In this document: one piece after another, positions 12,470 through 23,929 of the stretch
Numbering within the stretch: position 1 is the stretch's first letter
How the letters are laid out: the number at the start of each line of letters is the position of its first letter
Assembly (NCBI GenBank): GCA_035235625.1
Contig: CP141144.1
Span: 22,441,014 to 22,505,013 of the forward strand
Reading direction: 5' to 3'
Length of the DNA stretch: 64,000 nucleotides
Origin: Saururus chinensis
Taxonomy: Eukaryota; Streptophyta; Magnoliopsida; Piperales; Saururaceae
The notes under the pieces: generated by a model
Database searches by the model: none
What the model was told of the DNA's origin: nothing
The model's input: only the letters and a program-made list of their open reading frames with translations
Translations under genes and position numbers: made by a program

Positions 12470-12720
12470 GCATGAGGTTCACATATGATGACGAGATATG
12501 TCATGTATAGTATAATATGCAAGTGGCATGAATATGTGATGATGAGATAATATGGGTTGTACCAGGATATGCAGTTAGCATGGCTATGTGATGATGAGAT
12601 ATATTGGATATAATATGATTTGCAGGCAGCAAGAATATGTGATGATGTGTATGTCATATAGCATGATATGCAGGTGACATGAAAATGTGTTGATGAGATA
12701 TGTATAGCTAGCATGACATG
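12470..12720 (+). repeat. About 55-65-bp tandem units in family-B LTR 1
   Basis: Four to five units, each with 'GATATGCAGGTGGCATGAATATGTGATGATGAG'-like content in pieces: GATATGCA, GGCATGA, TGTGATGATGAGATA. Equivalent blocks lie at 22830-23070 (reverse) and 43500-43700. Confidence 0.75.
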
Positions 12721-13215
12721 CATGTGGCATGATTAGATGCTTATGGATGGTAAATTATGACATGAATGCACATGTTTATGTGGTTATCCCATGATGAATG
12801 GGTATGATGGTTGATTTTGTGATGAATATTATGTGATTTGCTTGTGATGTCATCTTGGATTTACTTTCCATATTTAAAAACCCTTGCTGAGCTTGCGGCT
12901 CACCCCTCTTTGTTGTGTTTTATTTTGGGGCTGCATGTCATGCCAAGCAGGTTGTCCGGATGAACTGTAACACTCGGGATTTTTCTAAATTCCCAAAGTC
13001 GACCATGTGGGGATTAGGGTGTTGGACCCCTTGACTTTCTTGTGAGAATAACTTGATTATAAGATAGAAGTGATGGCTGAATTCTATATGTATGGAAAGT
13101 AGATAGAAGGAACTTCGAAATGCCACCAAGAATGCATGAATCGGAGTTCAGATGAGGGAGATACGACCGTTCAAAGTTGGACATAGTGCGTAGGGTCCAT
13201 TTACCCGAAGTGGAT

Positions 13216-13338
13216 GGAAGTCCTAAACAAACTAGGAATTGGAAGTCCTAAATGAACTAGGAATTAGAATTCCTAAAAGAACTAAGAATTGGAAGTCCTA
13301 AAAGAACTGAGTTGGAAGTCCTAAAAGAACTAGGAATT
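13216..13338 (+). repeat. 23-25-bp tandem repeat, five units
   Basis: Units of the form GGAAGTCCTAAA(A/T)GAACTAGGAATT repeat five times with small changes and one 2-bp shorter unit. The array is absent from the other two family-A copies. Confidence 0.9.
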
Positions 13339-14040
13339 GAAAGAGGTAGAGAGTCCTAGCGGGAGACGGACTTCAAGCAAGAAGATGACACATCCAGAAC
13401 TTTGCTGAGACGAGATAGCATGTGAGAAGAGGACTTCTAGCCGAAGTAGGAGTCCAAGGAGTGCTAGGAGTGGTGGAAAAACTTGAATGAGGGACCAGCT
13501 ATACATCTAGTTGGGTTAAGACTCTTTTGGGACTGTTTTGAGAATGTATGTGGGCTGGTTTCCAATTTGTAATGGGGCAAGGATTGGGATTCTGAAATTA
13601 TAACTAAGGTTGGGAGAGTCCTAGTGGTACTAGGCTTCCCAACCAATCCTATATATAAAAGGGGCATCATGGCTGGTTGAGAGGAGGTGATTCAAGCATT
13701 CAAAACTCAGAAATATGCAAGGGTCGGATTGGGAGCTTTGGCCATAGTTTTGGAGGACTCTTGGGCATAAAACACTTCATTGACGACTTGGAGGAGCTGC
13801 TGGGAGTGCACTCAACCAAGGGGCGAACCATCCTCAGCAATTCAGCGAGGCTTGATACAGTTTTCAGCGAGGGGTGGACTGGTTTGCAAGATAGTTGAGA
13901 TGATATTGGGTCTGGGAGCATTGGGGGCGAATTGGTAGAGGTAGGTGCATCTTTTTACACCCATAATCATGTTGATTTGGATGTTGTGTTTTAGCCATCG
14001 GTCAACCTTAATGGAATGGTTTTGAATGCATCTATTTTCT

Positions 14041-15250
14041 TTGATTCATGATGAACTTTGCTGAGTTTAATTGTTGGTTTTAGCTTTGATGCATGCATGA
14101 ACTTTGCTGAGTTTAATCATTGGTTTTAGCCCTGATTCATGTATGAACTTTGCTGAGTTTAATCATTGGTTTTAACCTTGATTCATGCATGAACTTTGCT
14201 GAGTGTAATCGTAAGTTTTGGCCCTGATTTGTGCATGAACCTTGTTGGTTTCAAGGATGGGTTTTTGCCCTAACTTTGCAGATTTTGACCATAAACTTTT
14301 GTCTTGATTCCTGTTCATACTTTGCTAATTTTTTATCAAACTTTGGCCACGATTTGTGCATGAACTTTTCTGAATATAATTATAGTTTTTATTCATGAAT
14401 TGTGCATGAACTCTGCTGATTGTAATTATAGGTTTTAGCCACAAAGTCGTGACATTACCATGCTGGATTTGATTGAAAGTTTAAGCCTTTATTAGTGCCA
14501 TACTTTTACTGATTTAATCCATAATTCCTTGCTGATTTAATCCATGATTCCTTATTGATTTAATTCATGATTCCCAGCCCTAGTTTATATTATACTCCAG
14601 TGGATTTTATTTATGAATTCTCACCTGTAGTTTATGCTATACTCTTGCAGATTCGATCATCAATTCGTAGCCTTAGTTTATGGTGTTATATTACTAATTT
14701 CATCAATTTGCTTTAGCCTTGAATTGTACTACTATATAGCTGATTTACTTAATGGATTTTTAGCCTTAAATAATATCATTACTCTACTGAATTAGATTAT
14801 CCTATTTTAGCCATCAATCTGATTCATGTCTTGTTGAATGAAATCGTTTTATCTCAGCCATCAACCTAATTCAAGTCTTGCTGAATTTAATCATTCTATC
14901 TCAGCCTAATTTTGATTTATGTCTTGGTGAATGTTGATTGTTGTATCAGCCTCACCTTTAGTCATTATTATGTTGAATGTTGGTGGTTGTGCTAGCCTCA
15001 CCTTGATGTATTACCAATAATGCTGATTATTGTTAGTCATTCAGCCTTGATTTGATTTATTATCATGCTAAATGTTGCTAGTTACTTCAGCCTGATTCGT
15101 TATGTTAGTTTGCTAATTTGATTAGTTTGTTTCAACCTCAATCAAATTCATGGTTGTGTGAATTTGATTAGTTCATTTGAGCATCAATTCTGATTTGTAG
15201 TCTTGTTGATAGGCTTACATGTCTTAGTCTAAAATCAGCATGTTAACTTG
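14041..15250 (+). repeat. About 47-bp tandem repeat, decaying rightward
   Basis: Nine units are clear up to about 14440: TTCATGCATGAACTTTGCTG, then AGTTTAATCATTGGTTTTAG, then CCCTGA. Beyond that, looser copies keep the 'CTGA/ATTTAATC...TTAGCC' rhythm to about 15250. The first four units are very similar; later ones are progressively diverged, as expected when an array expands at one end. Confidence 0.85.
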
Positions 15251-16510
15251 CTGATTATGTAAGTTTGTTGCATGCATGATATGTTGTGAATAGTCTTTAA
15301 TCCCTTTGCTTTATGTGGATGCATTGTATCACATGTTGAGTCAAAGCTTAAGCTCACGATAATAGCCATGGCGGTAATGTTTTAGATCTTTGTGGTCTCG
15401 ACTCCTTTGTGATGATGGATCACTGCAAATGTGCAAACCATGTTTTTGAGCATCATGGAATGCTCATTTACCATCGGCCAATGTGTCCATGAGTATAGCT
15501 GGTACCTACATCTCTAGGCCCATGGTTGATCGAAGTGGATCTCTAGAGATGCTAGGATTTCTATTAGTGTACAATTACTCCTTTGAGCGGGAGTCCATTG
15601 TTTCCTAAACGGTGTCCATTGTTTTGTGCATTGTGTTGGTCTTCATTGGATAAAGATCAACCCATGTTTCTGAGCTATGTTATATTCAGTGCTCTGTATA
15701 TTACTTTACATGTGTCACTGTATATTGATGTTCTGCATGTTGGAGTCCTATGTCTGAAGATTTCTCGATGGGCAAGTTGTTTCTGAGTGAATACAGATGT
15801 GTTAGTATTAATTATTGAACAAGGGTTGTGAGATTATTAATAACATTGTTTGATATTGCTTATTAATTAGATAAGTGGAATGATTAAAAGACTTGCATAA
15901 AATGTAGGTTGATTGAAAATACTTAAACATTGCATATGCGATGTTATGCTTCTTAGGATAGGGTAGTTTTAAGGCAGAACTACATCTGGATCTGATCTTG
16001 TTGGAAACATTGAAGATGTTGTTTGATGAGTACGTAGGCAACTAACATCGGGTGATGTTGGCCCAATCCGAAAAAATATTAATAAAATCTTTTGTCCTTA
16101 TGGAAGCTCTTCTCTTGAAGGCGGAGAGATTCCATTGTTGTTGTTGTAGTTGTTTCATTTGGTTGGTTGCAGATTCTCCAGGCAACGACAAGTGAGACCA
16201 AGACAGGCGAGCACAAGATGAAGTTCTTCGTTTCTACAACTCCGGTACGTAGGTATATCTTTAGCATTAGAGTCAACTTGTTATTTATTTTCAGATGGAT
16301 GACAAACTTGTACTTAGATGGATGAGCAATTTTTATTGAATTTTGAGACATGTAATAATATCATATGATTTGATATCCGTATTTGTGAACTCCAGTTATC
16401 ATGACCTGGATATTTAATTGAATGGTTTGTTTTGTATTTAAGAAAAAAAAATTCTTGTGACTTACCGTTCATGTTATTTTAAAAGGCTTTTAAAAATCTA
16501 GGTCGTGATA

Positions 16511-16934
16511 TGGACTTTATGTGGAGCGTATGGGTGATGATGTTGCTTAGAAGGGGTTACTTGGAGATCTTGAATTGTACGATTGCCTATATAGAATATT
16601 GTATTGAGACTTATATCTACTTGATTATACTTCAAACTCTATTAGCCGATGTCGGCTTAGATTTCTATTAGCAAATGTGGGCTTAGACTTTTATACTTGA
16701 GCCATGTGTAGGCTGTTTTGAACTAAGTATGTGGGTTGGCGTGTGGACTAATGTTTAATTAGTATTCCTTTATTTCTCATTTTTCTCTTTTACAAAGTTG
16801 ATGTGCGCAACTCCGTAGTGAACTACCCAAGTAGGGGTTAAGCCTTTTGCAATCGAACGATACTTCATTGCGTTGTGTTTCTCTTCCCCTAGGATTAGGT
16901 TCGGCTTGGGGTTGACATATGTCGGGGTGTGACA
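16511..16934 (+). mobile_element. Family-B LTR 1, right part with 3' end
   Basis: Continuation of 11812-12965 after the family-A insertion. The end 'TTAGGTTCGGCTTGGGGTTG...GTCGGGGTGTGACA' matches the end of the forward copy at 44346 and the reverse complement of the start at 22157. A 'CGTAGTGAACTACC' stretch and 'GGTTAAG.CTTTTGC' are also shared with 44200-44260. Confidence 0.75.
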
Positions 16935-17700
16935 TGTCTGTCACCTATGCAATCATTAATTGAACTACAAATGACATTCTCACATGCCTACAAAGAAACC
17001 TATGAAAGAGAGAATGGATCGACAACTAGAAAGTGAGACTCTTCACTATGTCTGCTACCTTCCTAAACTTTTAGGAGAGCTCTTCTACCTAGAAAACGTG
17101 CACCAAGCTGGTAATGAATTTATAGGTAAACATAAAAACATATGTGGTCATATGTATTATATTGCCTTGTATGAGTGAATAAAACAATGTCAAATTGATG
17201 TGTAATTTTAGTCATATGATAGATTGGTTGCTACTGAATACCACATAGTGAAGATGAAGAAAATCATAAGACTCAAGATGTGTTTTGACAGGTAAAAATA
17301 GTCTTACACATCACATTCACAAATTTGGAATAAAGTTTTTATCATATGAGAGTATAGGAAAAGAATGAGTGAAAAATTAGATATGTAAATTTTCATCCAT
17401 AATAGATCAAGATTGAAATGGGATTGATTTAGGAAGAAATACTTTTATGGATTATAGAAATACTATAGCATGTTACTATAGCAGTATTGTTTACTTATAG
17501 ATCGGGCATTGTAGTGATCAATTGGGTACTTTTTATAAAATTGCATACCAAATGATCGATGGGTTACTTATAGCGATCGATCATTCGATGCATAGTTTAT
17601 AAAAATAGGTCATTCTGAGTGGAAGATGATGTAATTGCGGCTATAAAAACAAGAATGAGGTGTGCTTAGAGTGAGTCCCAAAGGACATTAATAATAATAA
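16935..17700 (+). mobile_element. Diverged Copia-type LTR fragment, copy C1
   Basis: About 700 bp here repeat at 18675-19254 plus 20697-20830. Shared words include 'GACATTCTCACATGCCTA', 'GGATCGACAACTA', 'GTGTAATTTTAGTCATATGA' and 'TAGATCAAGATTGAAA'. C1 reads straight through the point where the second copy is interrupted, giving GTAGTGATCAATTGGGTAC. It is cut on the left by the family-B LTR. Its content (GATCGATCATT words, a promoter-like TATAAAA near 17643) resembles the other Copia LTRs here. Confidence 0.6.
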
Positions 17701-17720
17701 TAATATTATTATTATTATTT
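17688..17720. repeat. (TAA)n/(TTA)n palindromic microsatellite
   Basis: ATTAATAATAATAATAATATT runs into TATTATTATTATT, so the tract is self-complementary. Confidence 0.9.
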
Positions 17721-18674
17721 TGAATGGATCCAAAGGACTTGTGAGGTCTATTGGTCTACGTTGATTCAATAATCCATATTCAAAGACCCCCATGATTACA
17801 ACAAAGATTAAAGAAATGTGACACCATATTATAAAAGGACTTGTCTAGCTTGACTACTTTTCATGACCTAAGGTTAGGTAACCAACAATGAAAGGATATC
17901 ACATCACTAGAAATAGTGAGAAAAATTTGGGGTCTGGTTCTAATGGTTCTCATGTTCTTTCTCTCCACATGGGCATTGGTCATGCAATTTGGTCATGAAA
18001 ACTTGTTGAAAAAATGTTTTTATTTAAATGGATTTTATTAAGGAATTCTAAGTTGTTTAATGAAGAAAAATAAATACTGAGACTATCAAAACATAAAAAA
18101 AGTAATATTGGGATAGTTTGGGAACCTCTTAAGTATGGTCCATAAAGGTGGGATCACTTTGATTAAAGGAAGACCCCCAAAGAGGGGGACTCACTTCATC
18201 CCACTCAGTCATGTAGGTCTCATCTATTTGGCATGTCGGTTTGTGTTAGTGTACATTGATCACACGGTAGGTGGGCAGATTAAAATCAGTGTGACTGGTA
18301 ATACCAACCATGCAATTAAATGCATTTGGTGTAGATGTATGGGCATACAACAGGAACAATATGTAAACAAAATTCTTTTGATTTTAATAATCAGACAAAA
18401 TATACTCAACCTTGAGAGGACTTAGTGTCACACCCTCAATTTTACATATATTTTTTAATATTTTTCTTTTTAAAAAATAATGTGGTAACACTTTAGATAA
18501 TATGCACCAGAGAAATCCACTTGCCTAATGTTGTAAAAATTACTCAAAATAAGATTGTGGACATGATAGTAACACATTTCACAAATCACGATTTATGATA
18601 ATATCATAAATACAACTCTAAAATAATTATGCGACATTAAAATAGCTACAAGATCTAAATTTGGGCACTTGTCT
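17721..18674. other. Unassigned stretch between the two C copies
   Basis: No gene family is recognisable. A short plus-strand open frame (18135-18425, 96 residues) has no motif I know. At 18427 a TGTCACACCCTC sequence resembles the start of a reverse LTR (compare TGTCACGACC at 37521), but I could not find its other end. Confidence 0.4.
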
Positions 18675-21541
18675 ATCGCCGATACTATCATTAATATAAA
18701 CTCCAAATGACACTCTCACATGCCTAAAACCTTTAAAAGAGAAAATGGATCGACAACTAAAAAGTGAGACTCCTTACTACATCTATAGCCTTCCTAAAAC
18801 CCTTTAGGCAACCTCTTCTACCTGAAAAGCATGCAGGACAGTGGATATTGCATTTACAGATATACTTGTTAGAATATATGTGGTCATATGTATTATATTG
18901 ACTTATATCAATAAATAAGACAATAACAAATTGATGTGTAATTTTAGTCATATGATAGATTGGTTACTACAAAAGACCACATGGTGAAGATGAAGAAGAT
19001 CTAAGACTCAAGATGTGTTTTGACAAGTAAAAATACTCTTACACATCACATTCACGAACTTGGAATAAAGGTTTTATCATATGAGAGTGTGGGGAAAGAA
19101 TGAATGAAAAATTATATATGTAAATTTTAATCCATAATAGATCAAGATTGAAACAAGATCGATTTAGGAAGAAATACTTATTTGGTACTATGGCGATACT
19201 ATAGCATGTTACTATAGCACTATAGTTTACCGATATATTAGGTATTGTAGTGATTGATAAGTATGAAATATATATCTATTTTATATGACCTTTTACCTTA
19301 TTTGCTAGTATAGATTAGGTTAATTTAGTGTTAGTTATAGTTTATTTAGATTAAGATAGTTATTAATATTTTAGTTTGATTATTAATTAATTTTAGAAGT
19401 TATTAGTAGTTTAGGCATGTATTTAAATCAAGTTGGGATTTTAATTACATTCTACATGTCTAAAATATGATATTTTATATTTTGTAGGCAAAGTGTGCTT
19501 ATCAAGGTACTTGGGCGATGTTTGGAATAATTCAAAATAGTCTTGACATGCTTTAAAATGATTTGGACAACTTTTCGGAGTTATAAACAAGTTGGAAACT
19601 AACATGAACATGAAAGAAAGAACTTAATGAACAGAAATTGGACATGATACTGTCCACAAAAATTGTCCAAATTGTAGAAACAGTGTAGCCCATTGAACGG
19701 GGCGTTTTAAGTATCAAACGGCTAAACATGATTTTGAAGACAAATTCAATACAGGTGATCGAACGGGCATGCAGGGCGATTGATCGGGATAACGCGCAGT
19801 TTCATAGTTTAAGCCAATTTTCAATCCTTTTCATATTAAACTTCTTCCTACAGTTCTTATGCCTATATAAAGACATATTTGGCATGAAATTGGGGGATTC
19901 TAGTAAATTTTTTGAAGAGAAAAATAAAGAAGAAGATGGAAGAGAACTCAAATCTTTTAATGGAGGTTCAAGAGCTTCATTCTACAATGGAAGGCTAGAC
20001 TTCTCTTTTACTTAGGAGTTGATGAAGCTATAGATAAGTTTCAGTTTCTTTTCTTTTTAATTTAGATCTCAGTTGTGAATTGTGGCAATTGTATGATAAA
20101 GATTTTATTTTTTAATGGAAGAGCTTTTAATGTTTATTCAAGTCTATGTTGATTTATTGTCTTGTAAATGATAGATTAATGTGGTTTTGATATTTTCATC
20201 GATTCTAATTTCTGTGATTTAGATGAGATGGTCATGCAATAGTTTTAATGTTCAAATAATTAATGAATTAGATGAGTTATACTAAGATTAGATGAGTCAT
20301 GCCTATAGCTAGTTTAGTGTAGATGATTGTATTATTGTCGAAGATAGTTCATACCATGAATTTAATTAATGATTATTTCTGAAGTAATTCTAGCTTTTAG
20401 CTGAGAATACTTGTTCATATTCATACTAGATTTAGATTAAAAGTTAAGGAATTGTTATGGTTCTATAGTGGATTCAATTTCCTAAGTAAATTCTATCATA
20501 TTAATATCTTGCTTTTAATTTAGTGATTATTTCTTTTGCTTCATTTTAATTTAAAGTTCTTTTTAGTTTTTAATCAACAAATTCCTCTCTTAGATTTAGT
20601 AATAATTCATCCGTCCCTGAGGTTCGATAACCCTTAAATACCTATCCTAGTACAATTACCTTGTACACTTGCAAAAGGTTTAATTATAAACGATCAATGA
20701 TCAATTGGGTACTATTTATAGAATCACGTACTATAATGATCAATGGGTTAATAGAGTGACCGATCATTCGATGATAGTTTATCAAAATAGGTCATTCCGA
20801 GTGGAATTTGATTCCTAACCAACTTACTTATCTATATAAGGGGTTTTTTGGATGTGGATAAAGAAGATGGAAGCCATTGTTAGTATAGAGAGAGATTGGT
20901 GAGTTTACTATATTGTAATTTGAGTGTCTAGAGTTTTCCTTTGGCTACGTGCTTTGAAGATACATTAAATTAGCAAAAAGTAAGAAAAAATTCACATTAA
21001 CATACAACACAAAAGGAGTTGCAGCAGATTTCTTCATCAAAGAGGATTGAAGAGACTCAAAGGTGAATAATCAATCAAAGAAGGTGCATTTCATTGTGCT
21101 CATAGAAAAAGACGAAGACAGAATATGAAGAGGGAAAGCTTCATGGGTTTAGTGGAAGGAGAAACTTGAAGGCCAATAAGAAGATAACTGAACAAAGAAA
21201 AAATATTTTCGATTATGTCAAGTCAAAGGTTGGTTGATTTTTCTTGGGCCTTGTAAGTTTTTTTTGTCTAGTGCTTTAATTGATTTAGCCAGTTGAGGTT
21301 GTTATGGTTTTTTACCCTAGTTGGGATTTTTTATATAAAAATCATTGTGTGAATACTTGCATGATTTGTGGTTGATTGAATGATATATTAATCATATGTT
21401 CACTCAACTTTGTTTAAGTTTTTGTTATACAAATTCTTGTGACATATAGAGGCTATAACCCTTAACTCTTACTTTGTTTAAAGTACTAATTTAGGAATAA
21501 TGTGGTGATCTGTTTTATTTGTGACAGGTATTGAACTATCA
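18675..21541 (+). mobile_element. Diverged Copia-type LTR, copy C2, upstream of gag
   Basis: Repeats C1 and then continues to an LTR-like end ...TTGAACTATCA at 21541, comparable to TTGAACTTTCA at the end of the Copia solo LTR (54153). It is followed by the AGTGGTAGCTGAGG primer-like site and, 100 bp on, by gag. A promoter-like TATATAAG lies near 20831. Positions 19255-20696 are a separate insertion. The left border is uncertain because C1 is truncated. Confidence 0.6.
19255..20696 (+). mobile_element. Solo LTR, Tat/Athila-like, inserted in C2
   Basis: Starts TGATAAGTATG and ends ACGATCA, 1442 bp, flanked by GTGAT and ATGAT (4 of 5). Copy C1 shows the uninterrupted site at about 17510. The 3' part reads 'CCGTCCCTGAGGTTCGATAA' and then 'TTGTACACTTGCAAAAGG', a signature I associate with Tat/Athila Gypsy LTRs in plants. 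The interior has no internal domain, so recombination has left a solo LTR. Confidence 0.75.
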
Positions 21542-21556
21542 AGTGGTAGCTGAGGA
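21542..21556 (+). promoter_or_regulatory. Primer-binding-site-like sequence after C2
   Basis: AGTGGTAGCTGAGG abuts the LTR end. Compare 3041-3055. Confidence 0.5.
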
Positions 21557-21640
21557 TTGTATATCTATCATAGTTTTGCATGCTTGAATCACTTGTGTGT
21601 GATTGCTAGAACTTGTTTGTTTGTACTTGTTTAATTAATC

Positions 21641-22156
21641 ATGTCTAGTTCTTATTGTAGTGATGATGAGGATTTAGATATTAAAATTCTTTTTAGAAAA
21701 ACCATTGAATTGGGTAAAATGAACAAGAACATAGAGAAAATCGTTAATGCTAATGCGAAGACAATTGAATCAATTTCTATTGAAAAGTCCAATTCGTTGA
21801 AGATAAGGAATCATTGTAAAAAGAGGTTTAAACCTTGAAGAGTGAACTTGAGAAGGAGAGGAGAAAATCTAGATCATTAGAGAATAAACTTGTGTTTACT
21901 AATGAGAAGCTTGTCACCTTCAAATATGATAAAAGTAATCCTCTAATAAGATAAAATTCGTAGACAATAAAGTTCATAAGAAAATAGAGACAAATAAGTC
22001 ATGCTTGAAAAAGATTGAAGATATGGGGAGTGAATTCAAAGCTTCCAAAGAAAAATTGAAATATTTCACTTTAGGGCAAGAGAAATTGGATAAGATTTTG
22101 TACATGTGGTATGATAATCGTGATAAAAGAGGACTAATATTTAATGAGACTAATTT
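21641..22156 (+). pseudogene. Copia gag remnant 2
   Basis: The start MSSSYCSDDEDLD corresponds to that at 3183. The frame breaks near 21820 (a stop follows ...KKRFKP), and the coiled-coil text continues in another frame (SELEKERRKSRSLENKL is readable around 21840-21890). From 22005 a third stretch reads KKIEDMGSEFKASKEKLKYF and LGQEKLDKILYMW...KRGLIFNE, the conserved block after the coiled coil. It ends at the reverse family-B LTR that begins at 22157, so the rest of the polyprotein is gone from this locus. Confidence 0.7.
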
Positions 22157-22829
22157 TGTCGTGTCGCGGCACATGCCACCCTTGAGCCGAACCCTATCCA
22201 AAGAGGATGTGGCATGCAGCATGACAAAGTATAGTTGGATTGCGGAATACTTAACCCATCCTTAGGTAGAACACTAAGGAGTTACACACATATACATTGT
22301 ACAAAAGCAAAATGAGCACTAAAAAGACTACTAATTAAAAGCATTAGTCCACACATACCCACATATTTAGTCTTAAAAGGCCCACACATGGCTAAAATAA
22401 GTCCAAGCCACATTAGCTAATAAAAGTCTAAGCCAACAATGGCTATATAGAAGTATGAAGTACAGTCAAGAGTATGTAGATTTCAACATAGCATAAACAA
22501 ACTATCATATAACCCAACTTCTCTATGCATCCCCTCTCAATGATCAATGTCATCCACATGATCCACAAAGAGCCCATCTGAACAACCTGCATGGCATGAC
22601 ATGCAGCCCCAAAATAAAACACAAAACAAAGAAGGGTGTACCAAAGCTCAGTAAGGGTTTTTAATACGAAAGTGAATTCATAATAATAACATAGTCATAA
22701 CCATCATAACATGCATCACATAATCAATCACTATGCTCATTCATCATGATATAATCACATAAACCTGTGCCACCTGTGCATCATGTCATAATTTACATTT
22801 CATAACCATCTACTCATGCCACCTACATG

Positions 22830-23070
22830 TCATGCTATCTATAATATATCTTATTAATACATAATCAAGCTACCTAAATATCATGCTATATATAACTTAT
22901 TTCAGCAACACATAGTCATGCCACCTACATATCATGCTATATATAACATATTTCATGTTATATATAACATATTTCATCAACACATAGTCATGTCACCTGC
23001 ATATCATGCTATATATAATATATTTCATCAACACATAGCAATGTCACCTGCATATCATGCTATAACATAC
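22830..23070 (-). repeat. About 57-60-bp tandem units in family-B LTR 2
   Basis: Units of 'CATCAACACATAGTCATG', 'CCACCTACATATCATG' and 'CTATATATAACATATTT' repeat about four times, with one unit holding an extra partial copy. Confidence 0.85.
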
Positions 23071-23409
23071 ATTCCATACACATTTCATGCTACTTGTGCA
23101 TCATGGGTTCAAATATACCTCATAACACATATACACCTCATGTGGAAACATATGAAACTCATTATCATGATCACATCCTGCATGAATCATTTCTCAACAT
23201 AAACACATCATGCATTCACCTTAATAAAAATATTCACCCTGTGAGATCAAGTGCATCAACTACATCATCCTGCGAATACATGCAAATCATATCGTAGTTA
23301 CATGTGTAAAATAAGCTTCATTCTTCCTACACAACTTGTGTAAATGAACATTATCTTCTATACACATGTAACAAATTAATGGTGAATGTCTTACAATTGA
23401 AAAAAATAA

Positions 23410-23700
23410 TTAAACCCGCTCACCGGGAGAATCCCTTGCGGGGAAGGTCTGAGTTCCTAAAAAGGAAACTAGAGCAATTTGGGTAAGCTTTCCAACTAGG
23501 AAAGTACCCGCTGCTCACTAAGACAATCCCTTGCGGGGAAGGTCTGAATTCCTACAAAAGAAAACTAGAGCAGCCTACTCACTGGGACAAACCTTGCGGG
23601 AAAGTCCGAATTCCTACAAAAGGAAACTCGAGCAGTGTGCTAGCCCGGGACCAACCTTGCGGGAAAGTCCGAATTCCTACAAAAGGACACTAGAGCACTT
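23410..23700 (-). repeat. About 67-bp tandem units in family-B LTR 2
   Basis: Four units, each with CTTGCGGG(G)AA(A/G)GTC(C/T)GAATTC, CTACAAAAGGAAACT and AGAGCAG. This is the clearest of the three copies of this block. Confidence 0.88.
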
Positions 23701-23929
23701 GGTAAGCCGATGCACACGAACAAACCATACTGGATTTTCATGTTCTGGATAACTTAACAATTAACTTACATAACATTCAGCTCATCTCGACCTGGGGAGG
23801 TACCATATTCTCAAAGGCACAAAACAAAATTATGTCTTTTTGGACTAAATACCGATTCGATAATTACAAAGAAGTCTACCTTAAGTTGCCTCAGGATTAG
23901 ATGACTAGGCAAGGCTAAAGAGTCTTACA

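Larger units (their letters stand above)
11812..12965 (+). mobile_element. Family-B LTR 1, left part (5' truncated)
   Basis: This aligns with the reverse complement of 22600-23800 and with 43000-43920. Shared blocks are a segment near 'TGTCCATGTGCACCGG', a tandem block of 'CCTTTGTGGAATT...CTTCC..GCAAGG' units (11930-12200), a tandem block of GATATG-rich units (12470-12720), and a closing 'CTCACCC..CTTT....TTTTGGGGCTGCATG'. The 5' part, including the TG start, is missing at the border with the family-L element. The LTR resumes at 16511 after a family-A insertion. Confidence 0.75.
12966..16510 (+). mobile_element. Family-A solo LTR 1, nested in family-B LTR
   Basis: Starts TGTAACACTCGGG and ends GGTCGTGATA, where other copies end GTGACA; the last CA has become TA. 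The flanks are TGAAC (12961-12965) and TGGAC (16511-16515), a 4-of-5 target duplication. Both ends align with the other family-A copies (37521-44728 reverse, 50895-53250 forward): 'TTCTAAATTCCCAAAGT' near the start, and in the last 700 bp 'TATTGAACAAGGG', 'GTACGTAGGCAACTAA' and 'CATGACCTGGATATTTAA'. The middle is longer and largely different, with two tandem arrays. There is no internal coding region or primer site, so this is a solo LTR of an unidentified long-LTR (probably Gypsy) family. Confidence 0.8.
22157..23929 (-). mobile_element. Family-B LTR 2 (reverse), inserted in Copia gag
   Basis: Starts TGTCGTGTCGCGGCA followed by CCTTGAGCCGAACCC, the reverse complement of the ends at 16934 and 44346. 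It carries the same two tandem blocks in reverse (22830-23070 and 23410-23700) and the AGCCCCAAAATAAAACACAA block. The right border is tentative: ...AGTCTTACA gives a minus-strand start TGTAAGACTC, comparable with TGTAAGGACTC at 41034, but the flanks AATTT and TCTCT are not a duplication. At 1773 bp it lacks the long A/T-rich 5' half of the copy at 41034-44346. Confidence 0.65.

Noticed and set aside
12470-12720. A CRISPR-like array of regularly spaced repeats.
   Set aside because: Units are contiguous and degenerate with no unique spacers, lie inside an LTR, and the genome is plant nuclear.
18427-18674. A reverse LTR starting TGTCACACCCTC.
   Set aside because: Only the start-like sequence is visible; no matching end or second copy could be found in the window.
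22157-23929. A complete solo LTR with target duplication.
   Set aside because: The flanks AATTT and TCTCT do not match and the right edge rests on one short similarity, so only an LTR with a tentative border is claimed.
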